Source: Candidatus Thorarchaeota archaeon (GTDB lineage Archaea > Asgardarchaeota > Thorarchaeia > Thorarchaeales > Thorarchaeaceae). From it: a stretch of 64,000 nt of DNA. Location of the stretch: the NCBI GenBank assembly GCA_003345595.1, contig PRDI01000075.1, forward strand, positions 1-64,000. Direction: 5' to 3'. Shown in pieces: positions 55,688 to 64,000 of this stretch (position 1 is the stretch's first letter; every line of letters begins with the position of its first letter). The notes under the pieces are model-generated. The model was not told the DNA's origin, did no database searches, and saw only the letters and a list, made by a program, of their open reading frames with translations. The position numbers and the translations under genes are program-made.

Positions 55688-55710
55688 TTCAGTATGACTT
55701 AAATACTGAA
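55688..55710. promoter_or_regulatory. Perfect inverted repeat TTCAGTAT-gacttaa-ATACTGAA overlapping a TATA-like core
   Basis: 8-bp arms, 7-nt spacer; between nadM stop and proS start. Confidence 0.5.
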
Positions 55711-55830
55711 AGCTGAGGACTCTCCACTGGTGAGCGAGCGATGCTAGGTGAGCGCGTTCCGCATTATCAATAGACCGCTTCTGAGTCCTAGCCAGTTTCT
55801 TGCATTTCAGTCAAATCAGAGGATACTACA

Positions 55831-57315
55831 ATGAGCGACGGTGAAACCCATGGGACCGAGGCTGAGGTCATATTTCACATCAGCAAGAAGGATCGGTTTC
55901 CAGACTGGTATGGAGAAATATGCAGAGTTGCAGAATTGGCTGACATAAGGTATGGTGTGAAGGGCTTCACTCCATTCCTGCCATGGAGCGTCATGACCAT
56001 GGAGGTCATGTTCGACATTCTCGAGAGAGTCCTGCAGCGCAAGGGTCACCTGCCAATGCTGTTTCCAAGTGTCATTCCAGAGAGCAATCTGACAAGGGAA
56101 ACCGAGCATGTACAGGGTTTCACTCCGCAAGTGTTCTGGATAAGCGAGTACGGTGAGGGTGTGAAGCTGGAGGAGCGGCTTGCTCTGAGACCCACAAGTG
56201 AAACCGCAATATACCCAATGTACTCCTTGTGGATTCGGAGCTGGCGCGACCTGCCTCTGAAGAGATACCAGCGGTGCACAGTATTCAGGTCAGAGGTCAA
56301 GAGTACTAGGCCTTTCCTCAGGGGTCGTGAGTTCCTGTGGATTGAAAGTCATAACGTGTTTGCCACACACGAAGAGGGTCTTGCACAAGTCAAGGAAGAC
56401 CTTGAAACCACTAAGGAGGTCATCACGGAGGAGTACGGCATCCCAGTGATGGTGTTCAAGCGCACTCAATGGGACAAATTCCCAGGAGGAGTGAACACAT
56501 ATGCCGCAGATACACTCATGCCAGATGGAAAAGTGCTGCAGCTGCCCTCCACACACGATCTGGGGGACAACTTCGCAAGGTCATTTGACGTGAAGTATGT
56601 GAACAAGGACAACGAAACAGTATACGCGTTTCAGACCTGCTATGGTCCTGCCATCTCCAGAATCTACGGCGGAATGATATCGGTACACGGGGACGACAAC
56701 GGTCTTCGACTGCCGTTCAAACTGGCACCATACCAGGTGGTGATTGTACCGATATTCAAAGGCAAGAACATGAACGAGATCGTGCAGCACTGCCGTGCTA
56801 TCGAGTCATCGCTGAAGGAAGCAGGAATGAGGGTCTATCTCGATGACCGCGATGCCACACCCGGTTGGAAGTACAACTACTGGGAGATGAAAGGAGTCCC
56901 AATCAGAGTTGAGGTCGGACAGCGCGAAGTAAAGCAAGGGAAGGTGGCAGTCTTTCGCAGAGACAGAATGAGTCGCGAAACAGTTGCTCTCGAGGGTCTG
57001 ACAAAGAGAGTGAGGGCACTTGGTTCCGAGATAGATCATGCGCTCAGATCCGAAGCTGAGGCGAGGTTCGAGGGTCTAGTAGTCGATGCAGAGTCACTAG
57101 GTCAAGTTGAGGACGCTCTAGACAAGGGCAAGATTGTACGAGTCCCATTCTGTACGAGCCAGATGGATGGAATGAGCTGTGGGGAGGAGATCAAGAACAA
57201 GACCGGTGGCGAAGTCCGCGGCACAAGAATCGATGTCGAGGAGAAACCCACAGGTGTCTGCGTCGTCTGCGGGAAGGTCGCACAGGAGTTTGTCTATGTG
57301 GCACGCTCATACTGA
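55831..57315 (+). CDS. proS: Prolyl-tRNA synthetase
   Basis: Class II motifs 'RPTSETAIYPMYSLWIRSWRDLPLKRYQRCTVFRSEVKSTRPFLRGREFLWIESHNVF'. Confidence 0.97.
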   Translation: MSDGETHGTEAEVIFHISKKDRFPDWYGEICRVAELADIRYGVKGFTPFLPWSVMTMEVMFDILERVLQRKGHLPMLFPSVIPESNLTRETEHVQGFTPQVFWISEYGEGVKLEERLALRPTSETAIYPMYSLWIRSWRDLPLKRYQRCTVFRSEVKSTRPFLRGREFLWIESHNVFATHEEGLAQVKEDLETTKEVITEEYGIPVMVFKRTQWDKFPGGVNTYAADTLMPDGKVLQLPSTHDLGDNFARSFDVKYVNKDNETVYAFQTCYGPAISRIYGGMISVHGDDNGLRLPFKLAPYQVVIVPIFKGKNMNEIVQHCRAIESSLKEAGMRVYLDDRDATPGWKYNYWEMKGVPIRVEVGQREVKQGKVAVFRRDRMSRETVALEGLTKRVRALGSEIDHALRSEAEARFEGLVVDAESLGQVEDALDKGKIVRVPFCTSQMDGMSCGEEIKNKTGGEVRGTRIDVEEKPTGVCVVCGKVAQEFVYVARSY

Positions 57316-57413
57316 GTGTTGTATGTTTCGCCAGAGTTGCTGTGACTTGGAGTAAGGCTTTAAGGAGGACCCCTCTGAGGGGTGAAGACAGTCTTGGCTC
57401 AGGGGAATCGAGA

Positions 57414-59600
57414 GTGAGCGTTTCAAACATCTCGGACATTCCAGGCGTCGGCGACAAAATCAAGAAAGCACTGATAGACCACTTCGGGAGCGAAGCAGTC
57501 GCTCTGAAGGTGATACTGGACTCTCGTGTAGACTTGGTTGCAGCCGTGCCGGGCATCGGTGATAAGCAGGCAGTCAACATTGTGAAGGCCGCTTTCGAAA
57601 CTCAGTTCGGGGCAAGTGCCAACATGATTCTTCGGAGCCCAGACCTGAGAAAGATCTTCGATTCAACTATGGACATAATCCGAAGCTATGCCAACACGGG
57701 CTACGCTAAGGACAAGCTTCTTCTGTACTTTCCCCTTCCCCCGGAGAAGCTCGATGTGATACTTGAGCGGCAGAGATACTTCAGTGACGCTGCAGACATG
57801 GCCCGGAAACTCAGTGCGGAACAACGCGAAACCCTGAGGAGTCTGCTCGGGCAAGTCCGTGGACTTCACAGGAAGGTCCAGCAGCGAAGGCTAGAGGGAC
57901 GGGTAATAATCACTGACGACGACAAAGTGTTTGATGCACTTGTCAAGGATGGCGTTGACAAGTGGTGCCCTGTGTATGTCCTCTCTCAGGGTGAGAGTGG
58001 TGCTGACTACGCTCAGGGCTATGACCTCGTGATGTTCATCTCACCCACAGGCGCCTATGACGAGTCCATTGACGCACTTGACAATGTGGAGATCATAGGG
58101 AAAGGATGGACTGTTGATGACGTCCTTCCTGAGAAGACTGTAGGCTTCTATGGCAAGAACTACAGGGTGATTGACGCTGCATGCAAGCTAGCAAAGGAGT
58201 TTGGGTCTCTCCCATCTAACGACTCCCTCGCTACCTTTCTAAAGGGGCTGGACTTTCAGAGGCTAGAAGAAGCAGGCGAGGTACTGAAATGCTTGGACGA
58301 GGAGGGCGATGTTGCGGAGGGTGTGGATCCCGAGCTCGACAGATTCAGGAAGGCTGTCAAGGCTTTTCCAACAGCAATTGCAGAAATTGAGTCTTGGCTC
58401 AATGAAGAGATCACATCGAGAATCTCGAAGAGCCAAGTCACCCTCGGGGGTCAGCAGATAATAAGCATCCTACAGTCTGCAGATGTTGAGGGAGCTGATG
58501 TCAGTGTACTAAGAAACATGCTGCCCGCCGAGATAGTCGAAACATTCACACACACTGTCCAAGAGGCCGAAGACAGGCTGGTTCAGATGCTTAGCCTGAA
58601 TGCAAAAGAAGCAGACTGGGTGACAGGACTGATCGGTGAAGAGATAACCCTACCTGTCAAAATGATGACAAACAGCATAAACGAACTGGAGGACAGGTTG
58701 AGACGGATTCTCGCCGAGCGCAAGTTCAAGTTGATGAAGAAGTTCGCTGGTCAGCTTGATAAGCTTAAGACAGTCGTGACTGACGCAGTTCAAACCCTTC
58801 TGGAGTTCGACCTTTTTCTCGCTGTTGGGTTGTTTGCATGTGACTACGAGCTTCAGACACCTGACATATCCGGTGACTATAATGGAGTGGGAGTTCAGGG
58901 CGCACGCAACCTCTTCCTTGTCGAAAACATGTTGAAGGGAAGACATGGGCCAGTCCAGCCGATTGATTATGCCATTGGCGAAACCCCGTTTAGACCGAAA
59001 GGCACCAATGGCGAGAATTGTGCTGTTCTCTCTGGCGCCAATAGCGGCGGAAAGACAACAACAATTCAAACTCTAGCTCAGGTAGCGACTTTGGCACAGA
59101 CAGGTCTACCTGTTCCTGCGAGGAAGGCATACATTAAGGTGTTCGAAGAGATATACTTCTTCTACAAGAGCCGGGGCGTGGTCAGTGCAGGTGCGTTTGA
59201 AACCACTTTGAAGCAGTTCGCAGAGATTGTGGTTTCTAACAAGTCTAAGTTAGCTTTGTTTGATGAAATCGAGGCAATCACAGAGCCGGGCAGTGCGGCA
59301 AATGTGATAGCCGGACTGATTGAGATCCTGCAGCGAGACCCTAAGAGTTGCACAGTCATCTGCAGCCATTTGTCCCGTGAGATAAAGGAGGTCACCAATG
59401 TGCCCGTGAGGATAGATGGCATAGAGGCCCGAGGTCTCGATGAGAATCTCGATCTGATAGTGGACAGAACTCCTCGGTTTGGTGTCATTGCGCGAAGCAC
59501 ACCCGAGCTGATTGTCGAACGTCTTGCCAAGCTCTCCAAGGGTGAGAAGAAGGAGGTCTACCTGAAGATTCTCGAGAATCTGGGTAGAGCACACCCATAG
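57414..59600 (+). CDS. Archaeal MutS-like ATPase with N-terminal helix-hairpin-helix region
   Basis: HhH 'ISDIPGVGDKIKKALIDHFGS…VPGIGDKQA', Walker A 'LSGANSGGKTTTIQTLAQ', 'LALFDEIEAITEPGSA'. Confidence 0.9.
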   Translation: MSVSNISDIPGVGDKIKKALIDHFGSEAVALKVILDSRVDLVAAVPGIGDKQAVNIVKAAFETQFGASANMILRSPDLRKIFDSTMDIIRSYANTGYAKDKLLLYFPLPPEKLDVILERQRYFSDAADMARKLSAEQRETLRSLLGQVRGLHRKVQQRRLEGRVIITDDDKVFDALVKDGVDKWCPVYVLSQGESGADYAQGYDLVMFISPTGAYDESIDALDNVEIIGKGWTVDDVLPEKTVGFYGKNYRVIDAACKLAKEFGSLPSNDSLATFLKGLDFQRLEEAGEVLKCLDEEGDVAEGVDPELDRFRKAVKAFPTAIAEIESWLNEEITSRISKSQVTLGGQQIISILQSADVEGADVSVLRNMLPAEIVETFTHTVQEAEDRLVQMLSLNAKEADWVTGLIGEEITLPVKMMTNSINELEDRLRRILAERKFKLMKKFAGQLDKLKTVVTDAVQTLLEFDLFLAVGLFACDYELQTPDISGDYNGVGVQGARNLFLVENMLKGRHGPVQPIDYAIGETPFRPKGTNGENCAVLSGANSGGKTTTIQTLAQVATLAQTGLPVPARKAYIKVFEEIYFFYKSRGVVSAGAFETTLKQFAEIVVSNKSKLALFDEIEAITEPGSAANVIAGLIEILQRDPKSCTVICSHLSREIKEVTNVPVRIDGIEARGLDENLDLIVDRTPRFGVIARSTPELIVERLAKLSKGEKKEVYLKILENLGRAHP

Positions 59601-59647
59601 TGTTTCTGTGACATATGCTAATCGTTACCTAGCAGGGAGGACAAACA

Positions 59648-60220
59648 TTGAAGCGGGTCTTGGTATTGGGTGACACTCATATTCCGAAGCGCCGGGACTC
59701 CATACCTCCCGCTTTCTTTGAACACATCCGTATGAGCAGCTACGACTTGGCCCTCATCACAGGTGACCTCGTACGCGAGAGTGACATGAGAAAGGCGATG
59801 CCTCCGTTGCCCCAATGCGTCATAGTTCGTGGCAACATGGACCTAGAAACGAAATACAATCTGCAGGAATTGGTTCAGATTGACGACTTCCGTATTCTTT
59901 TGCTCCACGGGACTCAAGTAGACCCGCGTGGGGACCTCTCTCAGCTTGGAGAGATTGCCCGTGAGAGCGATGCTGATGTCACTGTCCACGGTCATACGCA
60001 TGAAGAAGCGATAGACCTGCTCGATGGGCGGCTGTTCCTGAATCCGGGAACGATCTCTGGTTCTACAGGCGGCTGGGCGGGACGAGTAGACGCGAGTTTC
60101 ATGGAGCTCGTCGTTTCACCCGGCCATATAGGAGTGACTCTCTATCACACCGACTGGGTCGACATTAGAGAATCGAAGACTGCCTACCTCAAGACCAGCA
60201 AAGGAATATCCAAGGCATGA
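59648..60220 (+). CDS. YfcE/MJ0936-like phosphodiesterase (TTG start)
   Basis: 'VLGDTHIPKRRDSIPPAF', 'GNMD', 'VHGHTHEEAIDLLDGRLFLNPGTISGS'. Confidence 0.92.
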   Translation: MKRVLVLGDTHIPKRRDSIPPAFFEHIRMSSYDLALITGDLVRESDMRKAMPPLPQCVIVRGNMDLETKYNLQELVQIDDFRILLLHGTQVDPRGDLSQLGEIARESDADVTVHGHTHEEAIDLLDGRLFLNPGTISGSTGGWAGRVDASFMELVVSPGHIGVTLYHTDWVDIRESKTAYLKTSKGISKA

Positions 60221-60231
60221 ATGAAACTCGG

Positions 60232-60879
60232 CTACCCTTCATCGCTCTTCTCGATATTCAATCCCCAAGGATCAGGACTCAACAGACCTGCGAATAGCTG
60301 CTTGAGTACTCTCACACTCTCAGCCAATGCTGCACTGATGACCTTTTCATTAAGCACACCGGTTTCATCCATACGGGAACCAAAGTTCTGTGAGAGAGGT
60401 GAGTCATATCGTTCACGCGAGGAGGAACCTGCAGTCCTTGTTACTGGCCCTAGTGACTTGACAGCCTCTTCTATCTCCTCCACTGGGGAAACGTCACGGT
60501 TGAATCTGAGTCGCTTAAAGAAGTGCATGAGGGCCTGTTTGACCGCTGGCCCTGTCAAGGACTCATCTCCAAGTCTCGATACTAGGCTCAATGCTCCGTG
60601 TTTCAGTTGCTCCCCTACGATGCTCTGTACCCTTTCGGCAAACGTCCGGTCCCCACCGCAGGCTATGCCAATGGCAATCAGGAGCATTCGTATTCTGTCG
60701 AGGAAGACACCAGCATCAGGGGCTGTGTTCGCGTGCCCTCTCATGGATGCACGCCAGTCATCATAAGCCTGGCTTATCCTCTCGAGCTGACCTCTATATC
60801 CGGTCAGCTTCTGGAGGTCCTCGAATGGTATCAGAGGACACCATACCGGAGCTGAGTTGTGTTCAGGCTCGGGGGTCAT
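60232..60879 (-). CDS. Hypothetical protein, mostly helical
   Basis: Long ORF with coding-like composition; no family recognised. Confidence 0.65.
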   Translation of the reverse strand: MTPEPEHNSAPVWCPLIPFEDLQKLTGYRGQLERISQAYDDWRASMRGHANTAPDAGVFLDRIRMLLIAIGIACGGDRTFAERVQSIVGEQLKHGALSLVSRLGDESLTGPAVKQALMHFFKRLRFNRDVSPVEEIEEAVKSLGPVTRTAGSSSRERYDSPLSQNFGSRMDETGVLNEKVISAALAESVRVLKQLFAGLLSPDPWGLNIEKSDEG

Positions 60880-61018
60880 GGCAATCTTCGGTGTGACTGA
60901 GCATTATGAGTCTTTGGCGTACGTTGCTGCTTTCGGTTCATGTGTGCAGGCCAATAATACATGAATCGACTTGCGTCAGCCGAATGTCTTGTAACCATAT
61001 GAGTAGAGTCAACTGGCA

Positions 61019-61321
61019 GTGATGAAAGTGGGAAAGAAAACAGTCACAATAGAGGTCATGAGCATACTAGGCGAAGGCAAGTGTTCTCTTGGGCAGAGAG
61101 TCGGTGATATCTTTAGATATCCCCAGGATCTGAACAGGCTTTGCCCCAATGCCTTTCACATCTTATATCCGTGGATACTGGTTCTGGAATCGGGCGGTAC
61201 TTTTCCTTTCTTTGGTGACAATGGTGACAGTGTGACTCTCGGTTGTTCTGACTACAGACACCAGGTAGTCTTTAGAATCACTCGAACGCGGTCGCGGGAA
61301 CCAACAGAGAGAAGAGAGTAA
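61019..61321 (+). CDS. TIGR04076-like small protein
   Basis: 'G.C..G.RVGDIF…CPNAFHILYPWILVLESGG' pattern. Confidence 0.65.
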   Translation: MMKVGKKTVTIEVMSILGEGKCSLGQRVGDIFRYPQDLNRLCPNAFHILYPWILVLESGGTFPFFGDNGDSVTLGCSDYRHQVVFRITRTRSREPTERRE

Positions 61322-61427
61322 TGGCGCCGCCGAGAGGGCTCGAACCTCTGACCAACAACTGTCTGGCGTTCGCTTTGACTAGCAGGACGGTAACAGGCTG
61401 TCGCTCTGCCGACTGAGCCACGGCGGC
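61322..61427 (-). tRNA. tRNA-Asn(GTT), CCA-encoded, intron 61361-61390 at 37/38
   Basis: GCCGCCG/CGGCGGC acceptor; GCTC…GAGC D arm; ACAGC-CTGTTA|A-GTTGT anticodon arm; AGAGG-TTCGAGC-CCTCT T arm. Confidence 0.93.
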
Positions 61428-61441
61428 CTTCTTGCGGAGTC

Positions 61442-61455
61442 GTGACCACGGTCAC
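61442..61455. promoter_or_regulatory. Inverted repeat GTGACC-AC-GGTCAC just upstream of tRNA-Asn
   Basis: Read directly, between the tRNA 5' end and its TATA-like box. Confidence 0.4.
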
Positions 61456-61458
61456 ACA

Positions 61459-61469
61459 ATATTAACATT
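61459..61469 (-). promoter_or_regulatory. TATA-like box AATGTTAATAT of tRNA-Asn
   Basis: Same 11-mer occurs upstream of tRNA-Met (62055-62065). Confidence 0.5.
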
Positions 61470-61474
61470 GCTGT

Positions 61475-61744
61475 CTAGTTCGATGGAGTGGGCTCGGCTT
61501 CGAGCTTGACCCTCATGGCTCTTCTGGCGCGAACTCCCGCAGACCGGTCATCTAGTATCATCATCACAAAACGAATCATCGGATTCATCGTAGCGGCTCT
61601 CTCAAAGCCTTCCGCGCGAATCCTGGGAATCGCTTCATTACTCACGACAGAAACCATTGCTCCAGTCGCAAATGCCAACTCATACAGGAGCAAATGGAGA
61701 GAGTGCGACGATTGACACCTAGACGAATCTCCAGATCCTGTCAA
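61475..61744 (-). CDS. Possible small protein, unknown
   Basis: ORF only; antisense ORF 61488-61715 competes. Confidence 0.3.
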   Translation of the reverse strand: MTGSGDSSRCQSSHSLHLLLYELAFATGAMVSVVSNEAIPRIRAEGFERAATMNPMIRFVMMILDDRSAGVRARRAMRVKLEAEPTPSN

Positions 61745-61906
61745 GCAGTATGCGGGTGGCGCTCAACCCTGTCGCCCCACCTGCAATCCGACTGTCTAGA
61801 AGGTCAGTTGCCATTATGTCGGACAAGAACAGCATGGCCTTCTACCGCCCGTCACTGAAAATCGTCAGGGAGTATGAAGCAGTTGTCCGACTGTCATAGT
61901 AGATTG

Positions 61907-62012
61907 TGGTGGGCCCGGGGGGACTTGAACCCCCGGCGGGCAGGTTATGAGCCTGCTGCTTACGGCGCTCGCTCTGGAACGAGTGGGCTCTACCAAGCTG
62001 AGCTACGGGCCC
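61907..62012 (-). tRNA. tRNA-Met(CAT), elongator-like, CCA-encoded, with about 29-nt noncanonical intron between D stem and anticodon stem
   Basis: GGGCCCG/CGGGCCC acceptor; GCTC…GAGC; GCAGG-CTCATAA-CCTGC; GGGGG-TTCAAGT-CCCCC; extra segment within 61957-61986. Confidence 0.9.
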
Positions 62013-62054
62013 CTGTCGCTTGCCGATTAGCAGACAACAGCCGCTGCAATCGTG

Positions 62055-62065
62055 ATATTAACATT
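62055..62065 (-). promoter_or_regulatory. TATA-like box AATGTTAATAT upstream of tRNA-Met
   Basis: Identical 11-mer upstream of tRNA-Asn. Confidence 0.5.
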
Positions 62066-62250
62066 ACGAAAGTGGGCGCCAGTGCGACTATTCCGGACGC
62101 TGATTGAGTTCATCCTGTGCTGTCTCTTGTATGTCGTGCAGGCCATACGCGACGAGGATTGCGCAATCCTTGGCGCAGAATCCACTTGTCTTCTTCCGAC
62201 TTTATATGAAACGGTCAACACTATGAGAAAAGCCGACTCTGGTAATTCGA

Positions 62251-62709
62251 ATGATTCTCCTATTCACCTCCGAACATTGCACCATGTGTGATATGGTCAA
62301 AGACATGCTGGAAGAAGAGAAGGGCACTCTGTTTGACGGCACCACCATATACGAGGTGAATGTGGAGAAACACCATCACATTGCAGAGGTCTATGGTGTT
62401 GTGATGGTGCCCACACTTGTGGCGGGCTCTAGCGTGCTGTCAGGTGTGCCCTGCCCGAACGAACTGAGGTCGTTTCTTCTTCAAGCTGTCATTGGCAGTC
62501 ATTCTTACGATGAGGACGAGGACGCGGGATCTGTCTTGACTCCAGTGGTTCATCTGCAACAGCTGGAGTCCTCTTCGAAGACTCGTAGGGCTCGCAAGAT
62601 ACTGAAGTCAAGAACCACGCTAGTTTCGAATCGACGCGGAGGTCTAGCAGAGACTGCGGGTTTCAAGGGATGCAGAGAGGAGCCGCCAGGGCCTGCACTC
62701 CGCCAATGA
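62251..62709 (+). CDS. Thioredoxin/glutaredoxin-like protein with C-terminal extension
   Basis: 'MILLFTSEHCTMCDMVKDML' CxxC, 'VVMVPTLVAG' cis-Pro. Confidence 0.8.
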   Translation: MILLFTSEHCTMCDMVKDMLEEEKGTLFDGTTIYEVNVEKHHHIAEVYGVVMVPTLVAGSSVLSGVPCPNELRSFLLQAVIGSHSYDEDEDAGSVLTPVVHLQQLESSSKTRRARKILKSRTTLVSNRRGGLAETAGFKGCREEPPGPALRQ

Positions 62710-62734
62710 GTGGCACTGCTGTCATTTCTGCATA

Positions 62735-62745
62735 ACCTTAATAAC
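62735..62745 (+). promoter_or_regulatory. TATA-like element upstream of tRNA-Glu
   Basis: ACCTTAATAAC about 30 nt upstream. Confidence 0.45.
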
Positions 62746-62770
62746 TGCTTCAAGAAGTCCGGTCGTCTGC

Positions 62771-62848
62771 GCCCCGGTGGTGTAGTCCGGCCCAGCATTG
62801 GGGACTTTCGCTCCCCCGACCCGGGTTCGAATCCCGGCCGGGGCACCA
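62771..62848 (+). tRNA. tRNA-Glu(TTC), CCA-encoded, no intron
   Basis: GCCCCGG/CCGGGGC acceptor, GGGGA-CTTTCGC-TCCCC anticodon arm, CCGGG-TTCGAAT-CCCGG T arm. Confidence 0.95.
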
Positions 62849-62880
62849 ATGTCTTCTGGGAAACGACGTGGTGCTCTGTT

Positions 62881-63738
62881 TCAGGCCAGTGTCAGACTCA
62901 TACTGAAGTCGGACGACGTGTATGAGTGCGTGAGTGCGCCTGATGAAATCACGTCGACTCCGCTCTTCGCAAATGCTCTTGCATTGCTCTCATCAATTCC
63001 TCCAGAGGCTTCCAGAATCACTCTCGCGCGTAATCCTCTCTGAGTGAGGACAGTGTGTACGTTCTCGATCTCCTTAGGAGTGAAGTTGTCGAGAAGGACT
63101 ATGTCCACACCTGTTTCAGCGGCCTGAATCGCCTCTTGTAGGTTCCTCACTTCGCACGAGATCTTCTTCGTGAATGATACGCGTTCTCTTGCTGCACGTA
63201 TCGCTTGGGCTACACCCCCTACAACCGCGATATGATTGTTCTTGATGATCACCATATCATCGAGCGCGTAGCGGTGTGGGTCGCCGCCTCCTACTTCCAC
63301 AGCGCGCTTCTCGAAGTACCTGAAGCCTGGTGTGGTCTTTCGAGTGGCTGCCACAATGACCTTTGGGTTCTCCTTCCTTGCGGACTGTACCATGTTGTAC
63401 GTTGTTGTGGCTATGCCGCTCATACGCATGACTATGTTGAGCACTACTCTCTCCACGACCAGCAAGGTCTTTGCAGGTCCTTTGAAGCGAATCACAGGTT
63501 CCCTCGGTCCAACCCAGTTTCCCTCGAAGGCCAAGACCTCACAGGTGATCCCGTATAGGTCTGCGATTGCAGCAGCCTCCTCGACACCAGCCAGAATCGT
63601 CCTGCTCTTGGCGATTACTGTGGCGATGCCTGTCGCATTCAAAGGTCCCAAGGCTTCCGTGGTTATGTCCCCGGACCTGATGTCCTCCTCCAAGAACATC
63701 TTCAACTTCTCAATGATAGCAGGAGGAAGTCCTTTCAT
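62881..63738 (-). CDS. nadC: Nicotinate-nucleotide pyrophosphorylase (carboxylating)
   Basis: 'LEEDIRSGDITTEAL', 'ATRKTTPGFRYFEKRAVEVGGGDPHRYALDDMVIIKNNH'. Confidence 0.96.
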   Translation of the reverse strand: MKGLPPAIIEKLKMFLEEDIRSGDITTEALGPLNATGIATVIAKSRTILAGVEEAAAIADLYGITCEVLAFEGNWVGPREPVIRFKGPAKTLLVVERVVLNIVMRMSGIATTTYNMVQSARKENPKVIVAATRKTTPGFRYFEKRAVEVGGGDPHRYALDDMVIIKNNHIAVVGGVAQAIRAARERVSFTKKISCEVRNLQEAIQAAETGVDIVLLDNFTPKEIENVHTVLTQRGLRARVILEASGGIDESNARAFAKSGVDVISSGALTHSYTSSDFSMSLTLA

Positions 63739-63754
63739 TCATAGTCCTCCTTCA

Positions 63755-64000
63755 TTATACTCTCGGGTGCTGCGGATTCCTCACCACATTACCACGCGGC
63801 TTTTCTTCTCCGAAGATCTCCGCTTGGAACGACATGAACTCGGTCTTGGGGTCCAACCACATATTAGCAGGAAGACCTGCCTTGTTGCATGTCTGTTCCA
63901 AGAATTCCTTGACGCCCCATCCCCACTCTACTGGCACTTGAGGTAGGAGCAGTCCTCTTCTTCCTCCTCTGCTCACTATGAGACCGTCACGACCAATCTC
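63755..64000 (-). CDS. AMMECR1-domain protein, C-terminal part (runs off the window)
   Basis: '[54 protein letters not shown]'. Confidence 0.9.
   Translation of the reverse strand, partial: EIGRDGLIVSRGGRRGLLLPQVPVEWGWGVKEFLEQTCNKAGLPANMWLDPKTEFMSFQAEIFGEEKPRGNVVRNPQHPRV

Noticed and set aside
61745-61906. Short minus-strand ORF (MLFLSDIMATDLLDSRIAGGATGLSATRILLDRIWRFV)
   Set aside because: Too short and without recognisable features; not enough support to call
62550-62925. ORFs overlapping tRNA-Glu
   Set aside because: They read through the tRNA gene and the end of the thioredoxin-like CDS
63332-63946. 204-aa plus-strand ORF
   Set aside because: Antisense to nadC and the AMMECR1-domain gene
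1-64000. CRISPR array, transposon, integron, prophage or defence island
   Set aside because: No regularly spaced repeats, transposase, integrase, cas or restriction genes seen; content is core housekeeping

Overview
The window is a gene-dense archaeal chromosome segment carrying housekeeping genes. Several eukaryote-like features (an Arf-type GTPase, an STT3 plus an OSTC/OST3-like subunit, Sec61 beta, Elf1, Translin, a SWIM protein, and a PAC4-like protein) suggest an Asgard, perhaps Thorarchaeota-like, genome; this taxonomic call is inference. Blocks seen: L24e/S28e/L7Ae; rpo3-L18e-L13-S9-rpo10-S2; an archaeal modified mevalonate cluster (aconitase-X pair, UbiD-like decarboxylase, mevalonate kinase); G1P dehydrogenase and CDP-archaeol synthase; replication and repair genes (Lhr, RPA, PolD DP2, RadB, RuvC-fold protein, XPD-like helicase, topoisomerase IA, EndoV, MutS-like); pterin and C1 genes (MptE, DHPS, GcvT, GcvH, GlyA); wyosine genes (Taw1, Trm5-like); L44e-S27e-aIF2alpha-Nop10; and four tRNA genes, three with introns. 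I saw no CRISPR array, transposon, prophage or rRNA. The items most worth follow-up are: a tRNA-Lys(CTT) that appears to have two introns, including one in the T-loop; a proteasome beta subunit with Ala in place of the catalytic Thr1; an OSTC-like protein near STT3 together with a sequon-rich secreted protein; a PAC4-like chaperone candidate; a SWS1/ZSWIM7-like SWIM protein; a RuvC-fold protein between RadB and XPD; a Taw1-Translin-EndoV-RibK gene string; a zinc-ribbon CDS apparently starting at CTG; a probable 1-nt frameshift at the start of a cysteine desulfurase; small CDSs missing from the ORF track; palindromic operator-like sites; and a structured intergenic RNA candidate. All family calls come from reading the sequence by eye; no database search was run.
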